In this document: one piece after another, positions 23,661 to 34,562 of the stretch
How positions within the stretch are numbered: position 1 is the stretch's first letter
Layout: each line of letters opens with the position of its first letter
Origin: Ananas comosus
Taxonomy: Eukaryota > Streptophyta > Magnoliopsida > Poales > Bromeliaceae
NCBI RefSeq assembly: GCF_001540865.1
Contig: NC_033628.1
Coordinates: 3,613,781-3,677,780 of the forward strand
Length of the DNA stretch: 64,000 nt
Direction: 5' to 3'
Notes under the pieces: model-generated
Databases searched by the model: none
What the model was told of the DNA's origin: nothing
Seen by the model: only the letters and a program-made list of their open reading frames with translations
Made by a program: the position numbers and the translations under genes

Positions 23661-24106
23661 CCCCTATCTCTCTCTCCCTTTCTCTCTCTACCTATCCCCA
23701 CTTTCTCCTCTCTCTCTCCCCTACAACTGGCATTTCTCTTAACCCACCTCCTCTCTTTCTCTCTTTGACGATTCCTCTATCTCTCTCACTAGCTCTCTCT
23801 CAACCCTTTTCCCCTCTCTCTCACTAACTCCCTCTCTCTCCAAATGGCTCCCCCCACTCTCTCTTTATTATGCCCTTTCTCTCTCCCCTCTCTCTCCCAT
23901 CAAAACCCCTCTCCCATCAAAATCCCTCATTTGCAAGGGAATCGGGTTTCGGCTGCGGCGACGACAGCGGCAATCACGGCGGCGGCGATGGTTAGGCGGT
24001 CACGGCGACGACGACGTCTTGGGCGGCGACGGAGAGCGTCGTTGTCGACGTCGGTGTCGTCGTCGTAGAGAGGAGGCGGAGGATGAGGAGGTGGTGGCGG
24101 ACAGAG

Positions 24107-24139
<33 letters not shown>

Positions 24140-24584
24140 AAGGAGAGGAATGTATCATTGTTGCGAGGAGGTGGCAATGAGGAGGGAGGAGAGAGACGAT
24201 GAGGGGGTTTTGGGTTTTTTAGAATGTAGAAATGTAGCTTGTTTTTTTATTATTATTATTAACTGGGCCCAAATGAAGCCTATCGAAGAATTTTCTACTG
24301 GGTCGGACCTTCACAATAATGGGTTTGGCATCGAAAAGGTTCAAGCCACGTCTCTTAGGGTTCATTTGTTACTGAGTCTGATCTGACGAGAATAGGGTTT
24401 TTAAATGTATTATGGGACTATTTGGTTTTTTAATGAATTTTTAAAAATAAATTTTCGACATTGACATTAAATATTTTTTCTTAAATTTTTTTTCCTGTAA
24501 ATTTACATAATTTTTAAAAATTTTAATTTTAAAAAAATAATTAGCAAAATTATATTTGATTTATGTGCCTTCTTTTAAAATTTA

Positions 24585-24590
<6 letters not shown>
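23661..24590. other. CT-rich tract followed by GC-rich CGN/GAG repeats
   Basis: 23661-23900 is pyrimidine-rich with many TCTCTC runs. 23945-24200 consists of CGACGACGG and GAGGAGGAG triplets resembling a low-complexity coding exon, but no homology, start context or splice structure can be supported. It ends in AT-rich sequence leading to TA repeats. Could be a relic gene start or transposon leader. Confidence 0.3.

Positions 24591-24649
<59 letters not shown>
24591..24649. repeat. TA microsatellite abutting the scaffold gap
   Basis: Uninterrupted TA repeat running into 100 Ns; its true length is unknown. Confidence 0.95.
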
Positions 24650-24749
24650 NNNNNNNNNNNNNNNNNNNNNNNNNNNNNNNNNNNNNNNNNNNNNNNNNNN
24701 NNNNNNNNNNNNNNNNNNNNNNNNNNNNNNNNNNNNNNNNNNNNNNNNN
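24650..24749. other. Assembly gap of exactly 100 N
   Basis: A round-number gap, usually a placeholder for unknown size. The right side resumes inside an M3 foldback element. Confidence 0.99.
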
Positions 24750-24800
24750 CAAAGTGGAAGCACGGAGTGCTCCGTGCTTCCATAAGCATACCAGACGCAC
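24750..24800. repeat. Right end of an M3 foldback MITE
   Basis: GAAGCACGGAGTGCTCCGTG, then GCATACCAGACGCAC and TA repeats. The rest is lost in the gap. Confidence 0.6.
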
Positions 24801-24825
24801 TATATATATATATAGAGAGAGAGAG

Positions 24826-25365
24826 AGTTGAGTTAGAATACTATCGATAGTAAACAGGCTCCGTTGACACCCATTTGTTTTCGATGATAGAGCCTCCAAA
24901 TTGACGATCGGCACCGTTGAACATAATCTATACCACTTGAAATATTTAGAAATCAAATTTCAAATCTTTTCAACATCATTTGCCTAATGATCAAAGGGTT
25001 TCAAAATTTGTAATTTTAATGGTCGATATGAGGCGTTTTTTCGTTTAACGGCGTAAAAATAAACAAATCAATTGAATTTTTGTTAGAAATTTTTTAAAAC
25101 TATTTAAAACAAGATCTATACTCTTGATCTTGATTACAAGACTCCTATCATGATTTTTTAAAGAATATTCATTTTCAGCCGCTCATTTTTGTGTCTACTT
25201 GATGGATAAGAGAAAAATATCGAAAATGTATGAAATTTGATTTCTAAATACTTCAAGTGGTATAGATCATGTTCAACGGTGCCGATCGTCGATTTGGAAA
25301 GCTCCATCGGAAAACAAAAGGTGCAACAGGATCCCGTTGCTATCGATATATTCTAGCTCAACTCT
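24826..25365. repeat. Foldback MITE, family M2 (540 bp)
   Basis: Long inverted arms. Left GAGTTGAGTTAGAATACTAT, right ATATTCTAGCTCAACTC. Arms share CGACGATCGGCACCGTTGAA and its complement. Flanked by TA and GA repeats. Confidence 0.8.
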
Positions 25366-25374
25366 ATATTTAGT

Positions 25375-25570
25375 CGTCTATTATACTCTTATGTGTATAG
25401 ACTCTTTGATTTTCTTATAATTTCGGGGACCGGTAGATTTACCCCTTTGATCATTTCCATCGTCAACAACTCAAACCCTCACTCACCCTAGAATCCCCTA
25501 CATCCTATACCGACATTCTTTTCATACACACACAGAAAATTTAATAAGTACAAAGATTCTATTAACTATA
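25375..25570. repeat. Degenerate M1-like MITE
   Basis: Eroded M1 core (GGTAGATTTACCCCTTTGAT, CACTCACCCTAGAATCC) with ends around TATACTCTTATG / CTATAGTAGC. Confidence 0.45.
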
Positions 25571-25657
25571 GTAGCTATAATATATCTATCTATATATATA
25601 TAAAAAGAGATAGAGAAGAGAAGAGCGAGAGAGAGAGAGAGAGAATAGAAGAAGAGT

Positions 25658-26033
25658 CGCTGCTATACTATCGGTAGCACTGGCTAAAAATGAACGTACG
25701 TGAAAATAAAAATCAAATAAAAATGATGATAAAAGCCTTATTAAGAATAAGACTGTCTTAACCTACTAATAGTAAAAATAATCCTATACAAAATTACATC
25801 TGATTTGGTTTTTACCCGTTAATTAACAATACATAATCTAACCATTAAAAATTGTCAATTTTTGAGACTTTGATACAACCAAATATTCGAAAAAATTATT
25901 TCTGAAATTAGTCTTCCGAATACTCAATATTGAGATCAAGTCTAACGAGCCGATCGTGCATTTTGGAGGCCTGATCATACGAAAAACAACTTACACGAAG
26001 CCTCCGTGCTAATCGATAGTATAGCACTGATCT
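25658..26033. repeat. Foldback MITE mixing M2 and M3 motifs
   Basis: Starts GCTGCTATACTATCGGTAGC and ends AATCGATAGTATAGCAC. The right arm has GAAGCCTCCGTGCT (M3) and GATCAAGTCTAACGAGCC. Between GA and CT repeats. Confidence 0.6.
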
Positions 26034-26126
26034 CTCTCATCGTCATCTCTCTCTCTCTCTCTCTTCGCTCTCCTCTCTCTCTATCTCTCTCTATAATATA
26101 AATTAAATTATATATATATATAATAA

Positions 26127-26350
26127 GTCTAGCTATTGCGCTGCTAAAAGCACAATACATATGCTTGTAAATTCTTTGCCGTTAGATTTACCATTGATCA
26201 TTTTCAATCCGTAGATTTATACTATTCAACCAACCACCCACTCAACCCTAAAGACTCATATCATACTAACACGCACACATTTCTCATCCTAAGGCTTAAA
26301 AAACTAATACACTAATAGTTCGGTGCTATTAATATATTCCACCTAGTTTC
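26127..26350. repeat. MITE, family M1 (diverged)
   Basis: GTCTAGCTATTGCGCTG start and M1 core ATACTATTCAACCAACCACC and CTCAACCCTAAAG, followed by TA-rich sequence. Confidence 0.6.
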
Positions 26351-26359
26351 TATAATAGC

Positions 26360-27199
26360 ACCAATGTTGTGCATTAATATATTCAACCATAGTCTATATA
26401 TATAATAATATTATATATATATATATATAAAAAAATATTAATATTATATGATGTTATATTTAAATTTGTGTTTTAAAATTTTAAATTTAGTGTAATATGT
26501 TTTTAAGTATGATAAAGAGAAATAATTGCTTTGAGATCAAGTTTTTGGGTTTGGATTCAGATTTCACATTTTCATTCAGATTCAGTTTTGGATATGAATA
26601 TTTAAAATTTCTCGGATCCGAATTTGAATTCAAATTTTAGGTTCTATAGTCGAATTTGAAAAATCCATCTGAATCCGATCAGTTAGGATCCCCGGCCCGT
26701 AGGAATTAAAAAAACCCGGAGCAGATGGCCACGAAGCCACCAACCTTTTATAAATTTAAGTTTAAAATTAGAGAGAGCATAGGACAAAAGAGTAAGTTAT
26801 ATGGGTACAACCAAATCAATTGTTTGGTTTAATTATTAATTAATTAGTTTCATGTAATATATATAATAAGAACTATGTATAATAATTTCCTAGATTTGCT
26901 CTTATACCTACTTAATAATTTATGAAAATAAAATAAAATTTTAAATCGAACTTGTAAAATTTATAATTTTAAATTTTAAAAGTGAAAGTTAAATTCATTA
27001 TGTGTTGTTGGTTCAAATCTCAATTTGTATTTGAATTCAAAATTTTGATTCGAATCTAATAAAAAATTCTAAATACAAATTAAAATTTTATGATCAAAAT
27101 ATAAATTCAAATTTGAGTTCTTCACTCGAGGGATATTGCTGGATCAGACTTTCACCAATTGTCTAAAATTTTCGAATGCCGTCCCTTGTGGGAATCATT
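26360..27199. other. AT-rich intergenic sequence
   Basis: No gene recognised. 26540-26690 has degenerate GGATTCAG/TCGAAT tracts reminiscent of the hAT MITE arms. Confidence 0.35.
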
Positions 27200-27660
27200 C
27201 AAAGGACTTTTAGTAATTTAATTAAACCTAAAAAGATTTCAATGATAAATTAAACTCAAATTTAAATTTTGAGCCCAATTGTTGAATTAAAGGTGTATGT
27301 CTAATCTTGAATTCAAATTTGCAACCACTTTTGAATTCATAGGAATTCCAATAATTTAATTAAAACCAAAAAACTCAAATTAAACTCAAATTTAAGCTTC
27401 TGAGCTCGAGTGTTAAATTCAAACAGTACACTTAACCCTTGCATTCGAACTTTGAGTTTAATTTTGAAGGACTCCTTAGTAATTTAATTAAAACAAAAAA
27501 ATTTAAAATAAAAAATTAAACTCAAAATTTAAAGTTTGAGCTCAAATTAATATTGAATTCACGTTGTATGCTTAACTCTTGAATTCTAATTGCAATTTAA
27601 ATTATTCCAAATCTAAATTCTGCATCTAAATTATGAATTTAAAAGTAAACTTAGAGTTTT
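27200..27660. repeat. Tandem array, unit about 135 bp, three copies
   Basis: Copies marked by AGTAATTTAATTAAA at about 27210, 27350 and 27478, each followed by AAATTAAACTCAAATTTAA and a GAGCTC-like motif. Confidence 0.65.
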
Positions 27661-28459
27661 GATTCAAAAAACTTCTACTTCTTTAATTTGAATTTAAGCT
27701 TAACCTAAATTTATAGGGTAAATGACACTTTTGGTTCTCAAACTTTGAGGCATGTATCACTTATACTTCTCATACTTTATTTTGTTGCACTTACTTACTC
27801 GAACATTTTAAATTATATTCCACAATCCAAATTAAGTGGCCAAATATTGACGAATTGTTAGTGTAAAAGTAACGTAGCAGTGTTGTGATAGATGATACGA
27901 CAATAATGTCTCCACGGGCCGATCTTGTGGAATAGCATTGACTCGCATTGATTGCGGGCTGTACGAGAGCTGGCAATCCAGCTTGCTATTCATGAGCCAA
28001 CTTATGTTCGACTCGAAAATGAGCTCGAGATCGATCGCTTGTTTAATAAATGAATTAAACATAAACTACGGTATGCTTGTTCATGTTTGGCTCGATATAG
28101 CTCGAGCATATAGATGCGGGCCGCTGTACGGTGTCTTGCGGCTGGTCGAGTAGCACGCGGTCCTGCCGTGGGCCGTCTCGCAGCAGCCTGTAAATGTTTT
28201 GGGCCAATCAGTATAAACATGGGCCTATGTTTCTAAGCCTGTGTGTTTTGGGCCAACATTAGAAACATGGGCCTATGTTTCTAAGGCGGTATATTTACAA
28301 TGAATCTTAGGCATTGTTTAGTATTGCGGCCTTTATATTATTTTCTAAATAGTAATTTTATATGAAACAGTGTAGAAGAAAATAATGGATTACTCATAAT
28401 CTTCCATTCAAAATTTTTGTTTGGTAATAAAGAAAAGAAGAAAATTGTTTAGTATTGCC
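27661..28459. other. Intergenic sequence with relic repeats
   Basis: No gene supported. 28195-28285 contains two copies of a unit of about 55 bp with ACATGGGCCTATGTTTCTAA. 28010-28110 has CTCGAG/GAGCTCG motifs. Confidence 0.35.
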
Positions 28460-28955
28460 ACCCTTTTGTTTTCAATAATAGAGCCTCCAAATCGACGATC
28501 GGCACTATTGAACATAATCTACACCACTTGAAAAAACTAGAAATCCAATTTCAAATCCTTTCGACATCATTGACCTAATGTTCAACGAATTTCAAAATTT
28601 GTAAATTTAATGGTCGATATAAGATATTTTCTCGTTTAACGACATAAAGATATCCAAATCAATTGAATTTTGATTAGAAAATTATTTAAACTATTTAGAA
28701 CAAGATCTACAATCTTGATTACGGGACTTCTATTATCACTTTTTAAAGGATATACATTTTTAGCCGTTCATTTTTGTGTCCACTTGATGGACAAGAAGAC
28801 AATATCGAAAAAAATATAAAATTTGGTTTCTAAATGCTTCATGTTGTATAGATCACGTTCAACGATGCTGATCGTCAATTTGGTGGCTTCATCATCGAAA
28901 ACAAATGGGCGGCAACGGAACCCATTTGCTACCGATAGTATTCCAGCTCAACTCT
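28460..28955. repeat. Foldback MITE, family M2, left end lost
   Basis: Same arms as 24826-25365, right end TATTCCAGCTCAACTCT. The left terminal bases are missing. Followed by TA and GA repeats. Confidence 0.75.
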
Positions 28956-29009
28956 CTTTCTCTATATATATATATGTATAAAGAGAGAGAGAGAGAGAGA
29001 GAGATTTCG

Positions 29010-29228
29010 GCTACTATACTATCGATAGTATCAAGCTCTTGGTACTATCAAGTTTTCTGCCGTTAAATTTACTATTTAATCATTTTCATTCGCTAGATTA
29101 TACAATTCAACTAACCACTTACTGAACCCTAGGGGACCACTATGATCCTAGCCGCATATCCTTTCATCCAACGACCAAAAACTCGATAGCATCAAGCGCT
29201 TGCGCTTGGTACTATCGATAGTATAGTA

Positions 29229-29230
<2 letters not shown>
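29010..29230. repeat. MITE, family M1
   Basis: Perfect-looking ends GCTACTATACTATCGATAGT and complement, 221 bp, between GA and TA microsatellites. Confidence 0.85.

Positions 29231-29323
<93 letters not shown>
29231..29323. repeat. Compound TA-GA microsatellite
   Basis: About 17 TA units followed by about 28 GA units, separating two MITEs. Confidence 0.95.
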
Positions 29324-29325
<2 letters not shown>

Positions 29326-29858
29326 AGGACTGCTGTACTCTCAGGCGCTCCTGAGTCGTTTTCGATGATGAAATTTCCGAATCGACGATCGGTTCCGTTA
29401 AACTTGATCTAGCGTATTTGAAGTTTCTAGAAAATAATTTTTGCGATTTTTTGATATCATTTACCTAGTGATCGAAAGGTTTCAAAATCCATAATTTTTA
29501 ATGGTTGATATCTGCCGTTTTCAAGTTTAACGGTGTAGAAGTATTCAAATCAGATGAAATTTTGATACAAAATTCTTTATACTATCTACAACAAGATCAA
29601 TATTTCTGATCGAAAATTTTAGTGCTATATCACCACTTTTTATAGAATTTTTATTTTCAGCCGTTAAAAATTATTGATTTTGAATCCTTTTGATTGCTAG
29701 GTAAATGATATCGAAAAATCGTAAAAATTATTTTCTAGAAACTTCAAATACGCTAGATCAAGTCTAACGGAGCCGATCGTCGATTCGAAAATTCCATCAT
29801 CGAAAACGGCTCAGGAGCACGAAGGCCTCCGTGCTCCTAATTAAGAGCACAGCAGCCC

Positions 29859-29859
<1 letters not shown>
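29324..29859. repeat. Foldback MITE, family M3 (536 bp), best preserved copy
   Basis: Nearly the whole element is an inverted repeat of about 250-bp arms around a short centre. Ends are GCAGGACTGCTGTACTC and GAGCACAGCAGCCCT. Arms share CGAATCGACGATCGG and TTTCTAGAAAATAATTTTT. Expected to fold into a long hairpin RNA if transcribed. Confidence 0.85.
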
Positions 29860-29923
<64 letters not shown>

Positions 29924-29926
29924 ATA

Positions 29927-30292
29927 GTCTGCTATTAGGAGCACGGAGGTCTCTGTGCTCCTAAGTCGTTTTCGATGATAGGGTTTCCGAATCGACGATC
30001 AGCACTATTTGACTTGATCAAGCATATTTGAAGTATTTAGAAAATAAATTTTACAACTTTTCGATATCATTTACCTAGCGATCAAAAGGGTTCAAAATAA
30101 ATAATTTTTAATAGTTGATGTATATCGTTTGTAAGTTTAACGGTAAAGTAGTACTCAAATCATGTGAAATTTTGATAAAATTTTTTTTATACTATTTATT
30201 GCAATATCAATATTTCTGATAAAAAATTTTAGTGTTATATTATCATTTTTTGTGAGATTTTTATTTTCAGCCGTTGATTTTGAACTCTTTCG
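29927..30292. repeat. Foldback MITE, family M3, right arm missing
   Basis: Left arm (GTCTGCTATTAGGAGCACGG) and centre preserved. Truncated at about 30292, where Copia-derived sequence begins. Confidence 0.7.
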
Positions 30293-30299
30293 AACTCCG

Positions 30300-30870
30300 A
30301 ACAGGTTTTTATTTGATATTTACAATTCTTATGAAGGTGAGATGTCACTTTTGCAAGAAAAAGGGCCTTGTGAAAGAAAAAAGAGAAGAGGAAAGGCTTG
30401 GCTGCGGAAACAAGATTCTTCCGCAAATACAGTGAGCATAGCCAACGACACTAGCTAGCTAGGATGTTTTTATGGTTTCTATATGTTCAGAATGCCTTAG
30501 TGACTGGATATTGGATTCGGATTTTTTCTTATCACATGACTCTGGATAGATCTTTATTTGATATTTACAATTCTTATAAAGGTGATAGTGTTATGATGGG
30601 TAATACCAGTAGTTGTAAGATAATCGGTATCGGAACAGTAAAAAAAAAAAAAAATGTTTGATAGTGTGGTGCGGATGTTAACAGATATGAGACATATTTT
30701 GGGTCTCAGGTTGAATCTTATATCACCTCATACTCTTAACATATTGATTGTTCTGGTATCATTTTAGATAGAGTCGTCAAGGTGAAAAGAGTGCTATGAT
30801 GGTCATGTTGGAAGAGAATAAAGAGAATCTGTACAAGTTTATCATTGAGCTAGTAACAGCGAATAAGTCT
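30300..30870 (+). pseudogene. Copia retrotransposon gag/protease remnant
   Basis: A degenerate gag zinc knuckle begins CHFCKKKG at 30343. Protease-region sequence around 30500-30560 reads WILDSD and, one frame over, SYHMTLDRSLF, echoing the Copia DSG protease site. It is followed by VMMGNTSSCKIIGIGTV (about 30590-30640) and, after a poly(A) slip, LTDMRHILGLRLNLIS (about 30680-30730). Frameshifts and stops throughout. A direct repeat (TTTATTTGATATTTACAATT at about 30308 and 30552) indicates rearrangement. No LTRs recognised. Confidence 0.7.
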
Positions 30871-31545
30871 AGGCATTCTCTAGAATTTGCTAACCTGCAT
30901 GATTGTTAATGTCGGGATGTCTTAGGGAGTGGGCGATAAGATGAGAGAGAGTGATGAAGTAAAAAAAAAGAACAGAGTGTAGAATATTAAAGATATGGCT
31001 TCTTTTTTTATTGATTTAATTCATGCATCGGGTCTACGGAATAATTAGATAATTAAAATATCAAGTTGATTCCATAGAAGACTCTATATTCAATGTTGAC
31101 ATTGAAGTAGAGTAGGATTGGACTAATGAATCTATACGTATATATGCATGTAATGTGAACCGTGTGGTTGGGAGTAGAGAGGTTTAATTAATTAGCGTAA
31201 GGTGAGGCTAATTAATTAAAAGGTGACCGGCTTTCTTCATGTTCGAAACCTCTTTGGATCGGACATTTTGTAAAGATATACAAATAGATAATTAATAATT
31301 CTCAATAATCTAAAATAAGTTAAAAATTAAATTAATTAAAAAAAGACACGAAAATATGATATATAATTGTTACACCAAATGATGATAGTGATACCCATGT
31401 GAATCCCTAATTAACTTTTATTTATAATGCATGCATAGAGAATACTTAATAAAATAATTGCCCCATTGCATGCATCTTAAAGAACCCAAACCGCTATATT
31501 CTTTTACTTCCATTAAAAAATTCATGATCAACTGTAGTCCTTAAG
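30871..31545. other. AT-rich intergenic sequence
   Basis: No feature beyond possible Copia relic. A short stretch (GCATGCATCTTAAAGAACCC, about 31466) recurs in similar form at about 33200. Confidence 0.35.
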
Positions 31546-33123
31546 ATCTAAGAATCGCATGTCTCTATTTTAGGTTTCGACGATTGATTTTCTGCACAAT
31601 TTTAACTAGATAATTTCTCTCTTTGAAGCTGCGTTAAGGTAAGCAACCGGACACCTATTAGTTTTTGTAAAATAATTTATGAAATACTTTGATTGTGTGA
31701 AGATCTTTATTTTGTATGAGCATTGAAATTTTCATTTATTATTTAAATTTCCGTTCATGTTATCTTCTTGGAATAATTTAAATTCGTCAAAAATTCCTTC
31801 ATCCCTTTGATCGCTATTAAAGGTTCGTCGAATTTATTATTCTAAATTCCTTTGTGCTCCGTCCCGACCCATTTGCATACCATTATATTCTCTTTGCATG
31901 TTCATTTTAGTTAACTTATATAGAATCGCATGTCTCTATTTTAGGTTCCGACGATTGATTTTCTGCACAGTTTTGACTAGATAATTTCTCTCTTTGAAGC
32001 TGCGTTAAGGTAAGCGACCGGACACCCATTAGTTTTTGTAAAATAATTTAGAAAATACTTTGATTGTGTGCAGATCTTTATTTTGTAGATTTTAAAATTA
32101 AGGGTTAAGCATATATTAAATATTTCTGTAAACTGAGTTTCAACTATGATTGAAAGATTTTTTTAACAGAAAATTTCAAAATTTGATAATCTGTTCTATA
32201 AGTTAATGACTGGATAATTTTAAATTATAATGTCTCTTGGTATTCTGCTATGCTAATGGTGGCCATGTCGACATGTATTTTGTTATAGAAGTGAGCTTCG
32301 TCTTTATATTGCGCCTTCGGGTGCCTGCGCCTATCCGCGCCTCTGTTTTGTTTGCGCCTTCGAGTGTCTCTATTTTGTACATGCACTTTCGGGTGCCTCT
32401 GTTCTGTTTGGACCTTCGGGTGCCTCTGTTTTGTTTACGCCTTCGGGTGTCTTTGGATCTTACCAATGGATCATATGATATAGTTAGGTGCCGGAGACTT
32501 AATATTATTCTGTTCATTTACTGAAAGAGAAATGCTTTGTAAAGTTATAGTTTCAATCCGATCTGAATTTTAAGTTTTGATAAATTCTTCTTTTCTAAAT
32601 TTTGCAAATTAAAAACCAGTCGCTTGAATTAATTTCTGTATTCATTTATTTATTTGTATTGTATGCTTAATCCGACTAATGTGGTGTATGGTTGCTTACC
32701 CAGGTTCTGAGAGCGATTCGCAGGGCGGGGCTGGGAGCGAGTGAACGTTAGATATAGCTAGATTTGATTCTAGCCTTTTTCGTCTTCTTTCTATTGCATT
32801 TAGATATAAATTTTGAACTTCGTAGATAACCATTTGTTTATTGTTTCTACTTTGTTAATTCTTTGTACTCATATTTGTTATTTAGAGTACTTGTTAGACT
32901 AAATTTTGTTTGCTTTGCATAATAAACATTGTTCTACTTATATGATATTTTTTTTTTATTCTAGTTGAAATTAAATTGTTAGCCTCATCTTTTGACTATT
33001 TTGGATTTAATAGAAACTTTGTGATTATCTTTTACTTGTTATCTGTTTGATTCTGTAGCCTTGCATATTTACTAATTTAATAGATATGCGGCGTCTGTTA
33101 TGCCTCGGGTTCAGGGCGTAACA
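31546..33123 (+). mobile_element. LTR (left boundary unresolved) followed by tRNA-Met primer-binding site
   Basis: Ends GGGCGTAACA at 33123. Six bases later TGGTATCAGAG (33130-33140) matches the tRNA-iMet primer site used by many plant LTR retrotransposons. Inside, about 165 bp are duplicated (31546-31712, 31922-32094; both with GCTGCGTTAAGGTAAGC). A minisatellite follows at 32315-32450. No internal coding region follows, so this is a truncated element. Confidence 0.6.
32315..32450. repeat. Minisatellite, about 30-bp unit, five copies
   Basis: Imperfect repeats of CGCCTTCGGGTGCCTCTGTT inside the LTR. Confidence 0.75.
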
Positions 33124-33327
33124 GAGAAATGGTATCAGAGAACACGTTGAATACATGCACAGAAAACAAATGCTCAATAAAAGGATTACTTCTATGCATG
33201 CATCTTGAAGAACCCAAACAAATAGATGACCAATAACTCTTAATTAACTAAAATGAGTAAAAAATTAAATTAACGAAAAAAGATATAAAGATATTGCAAT
33301 ACCTACATATTATTCATGCATGATGCT

Positions 33328-34208
33328 TAGGGATGTAAAACGAGCCCGGCAGCATGTGGGCCGTCCGGCCCGACATGGCCTTCGGCCGGACTACAGTACG
33401 GCACGGGTAGTGTAGCACCCTTGCCGGGCCGGCCGGGCCGAGGCTCCCGGCCGTGCTGGGCCGCTCCTCTATGGCCCGACAGCCTGGCATGGCACGGCCC
33501 GAAACAAGCTTGGGCCGTGCCAGGTCGAGGAGAGGCGGACGACCCGGCACGGCATGGCCCGGACCCCTAATGCCTTGGGGTTTCGGGCCTGAGCTCCCGG
33601 GGAGAAGGGCTCTTCTCCCAAAGTCTTCTCCCAAAGAGCTTCCGTCGTGGTGCCTTCCATGACGGCCCCGCTCGCGGCCCCAGCACCGGCCCCCGAGGCC
33701 CCCGTGCAGCACCCCGTCCGGCCGTCCATCTCCACCTTACCAACCTCCTCCTCCCGGCGCCCGTTACCTCCTTCCCGGCCCCTTTCTCCAAGACCCCCTC
33801 TTCCTCGGAAACCGCCACCTCCCCCGAAACTAGGCCCCACTTCCCTCGTTATTACACCAAAATTTTCATTTCAATTTTTTTTTTCAAAAAAAATAATATA
33901 AGTTATTTATTTTTAAAAAATTAAATATCTAATATATTATAATTATTTTTATAAATTTTAAATATTTAATTAGATTTAAACTAAATTTAAAAAAATTAAA
34001 ATTAAATATTTAAGAGAGTCGGCTCGAAGCACGACCCAGCTCATGCCTTCCAGGCGATAGGGCCGTCCCCGATCGGCAGGCTAGCACTCTGGCCCAACGC
34101 CGACGCGGCCTGAAATTGAAGCCGGACGCGGGACAGGCGCGCCACTACCCGTTTCAACCCGAATAATGTGGGTCGTGCCGGTCCGGTGCTGCCCACTTAA
34201 CACCTCTA
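33328..34208. mobile_element. hAT-type element with GC-rich insert
   Basis: Begins TAGGGATGTAAAACGAGCC and ends TTAACACCTCTA. The 8-bp flanks ATGATGCT and ATCATTCT match at 6 of 8. Contains the same GGAGCTCAG / CCATGG / CTTCTCCC block as the element at 16767-23660 in opposite orientation, then a proline-codon-rich GC block (about 33650-33830), then AT-rich sequence. No transposase. Confidence 0.65.
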
Positions 34209-34454
34209 ATCATTCTTACCAAAAAAAATAAATAAATATAAATATAAATAAAAAAAAGAAGGATTTAAAATTCGAAAACAACTTACATCCGTTGGTTCCC
34301 CAACCCACTTGCTTAAAGACAAATAAAAGAGGGATGGTATAGATTGTGCAAAAAGAAAGAAGAAGTATTCGGTTGTTAACCACAGCCAGTTTATTTGTAG
34401 AAAATAGAGAAGAGAGACAGTATAAATTGTAAAAAAAAAAAAGAGTATAAATAG
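34209..34454. other. AT-rich spacer
   Basis: No gene. Contains A tracts; its right end is the LINE target site. Confidence 0.4.
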
Positions 34455-34562
34455 GAATGAATCATAGTCAGCAGTATGATTGTGAGGGCAGCCATTCCTC
34501 TATGCATTCAGAAGTGAGGATTCAGAATTGCAGCAGGAGATTCTATATTTGTAAAACTTAAA

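Noticed and set aside
33314..33901. Several overlapping GC-rich open frames of 70-130 codons
   Set aside because: Lie within the hAT-type element, overlap on both strands, and have only compositional bias.
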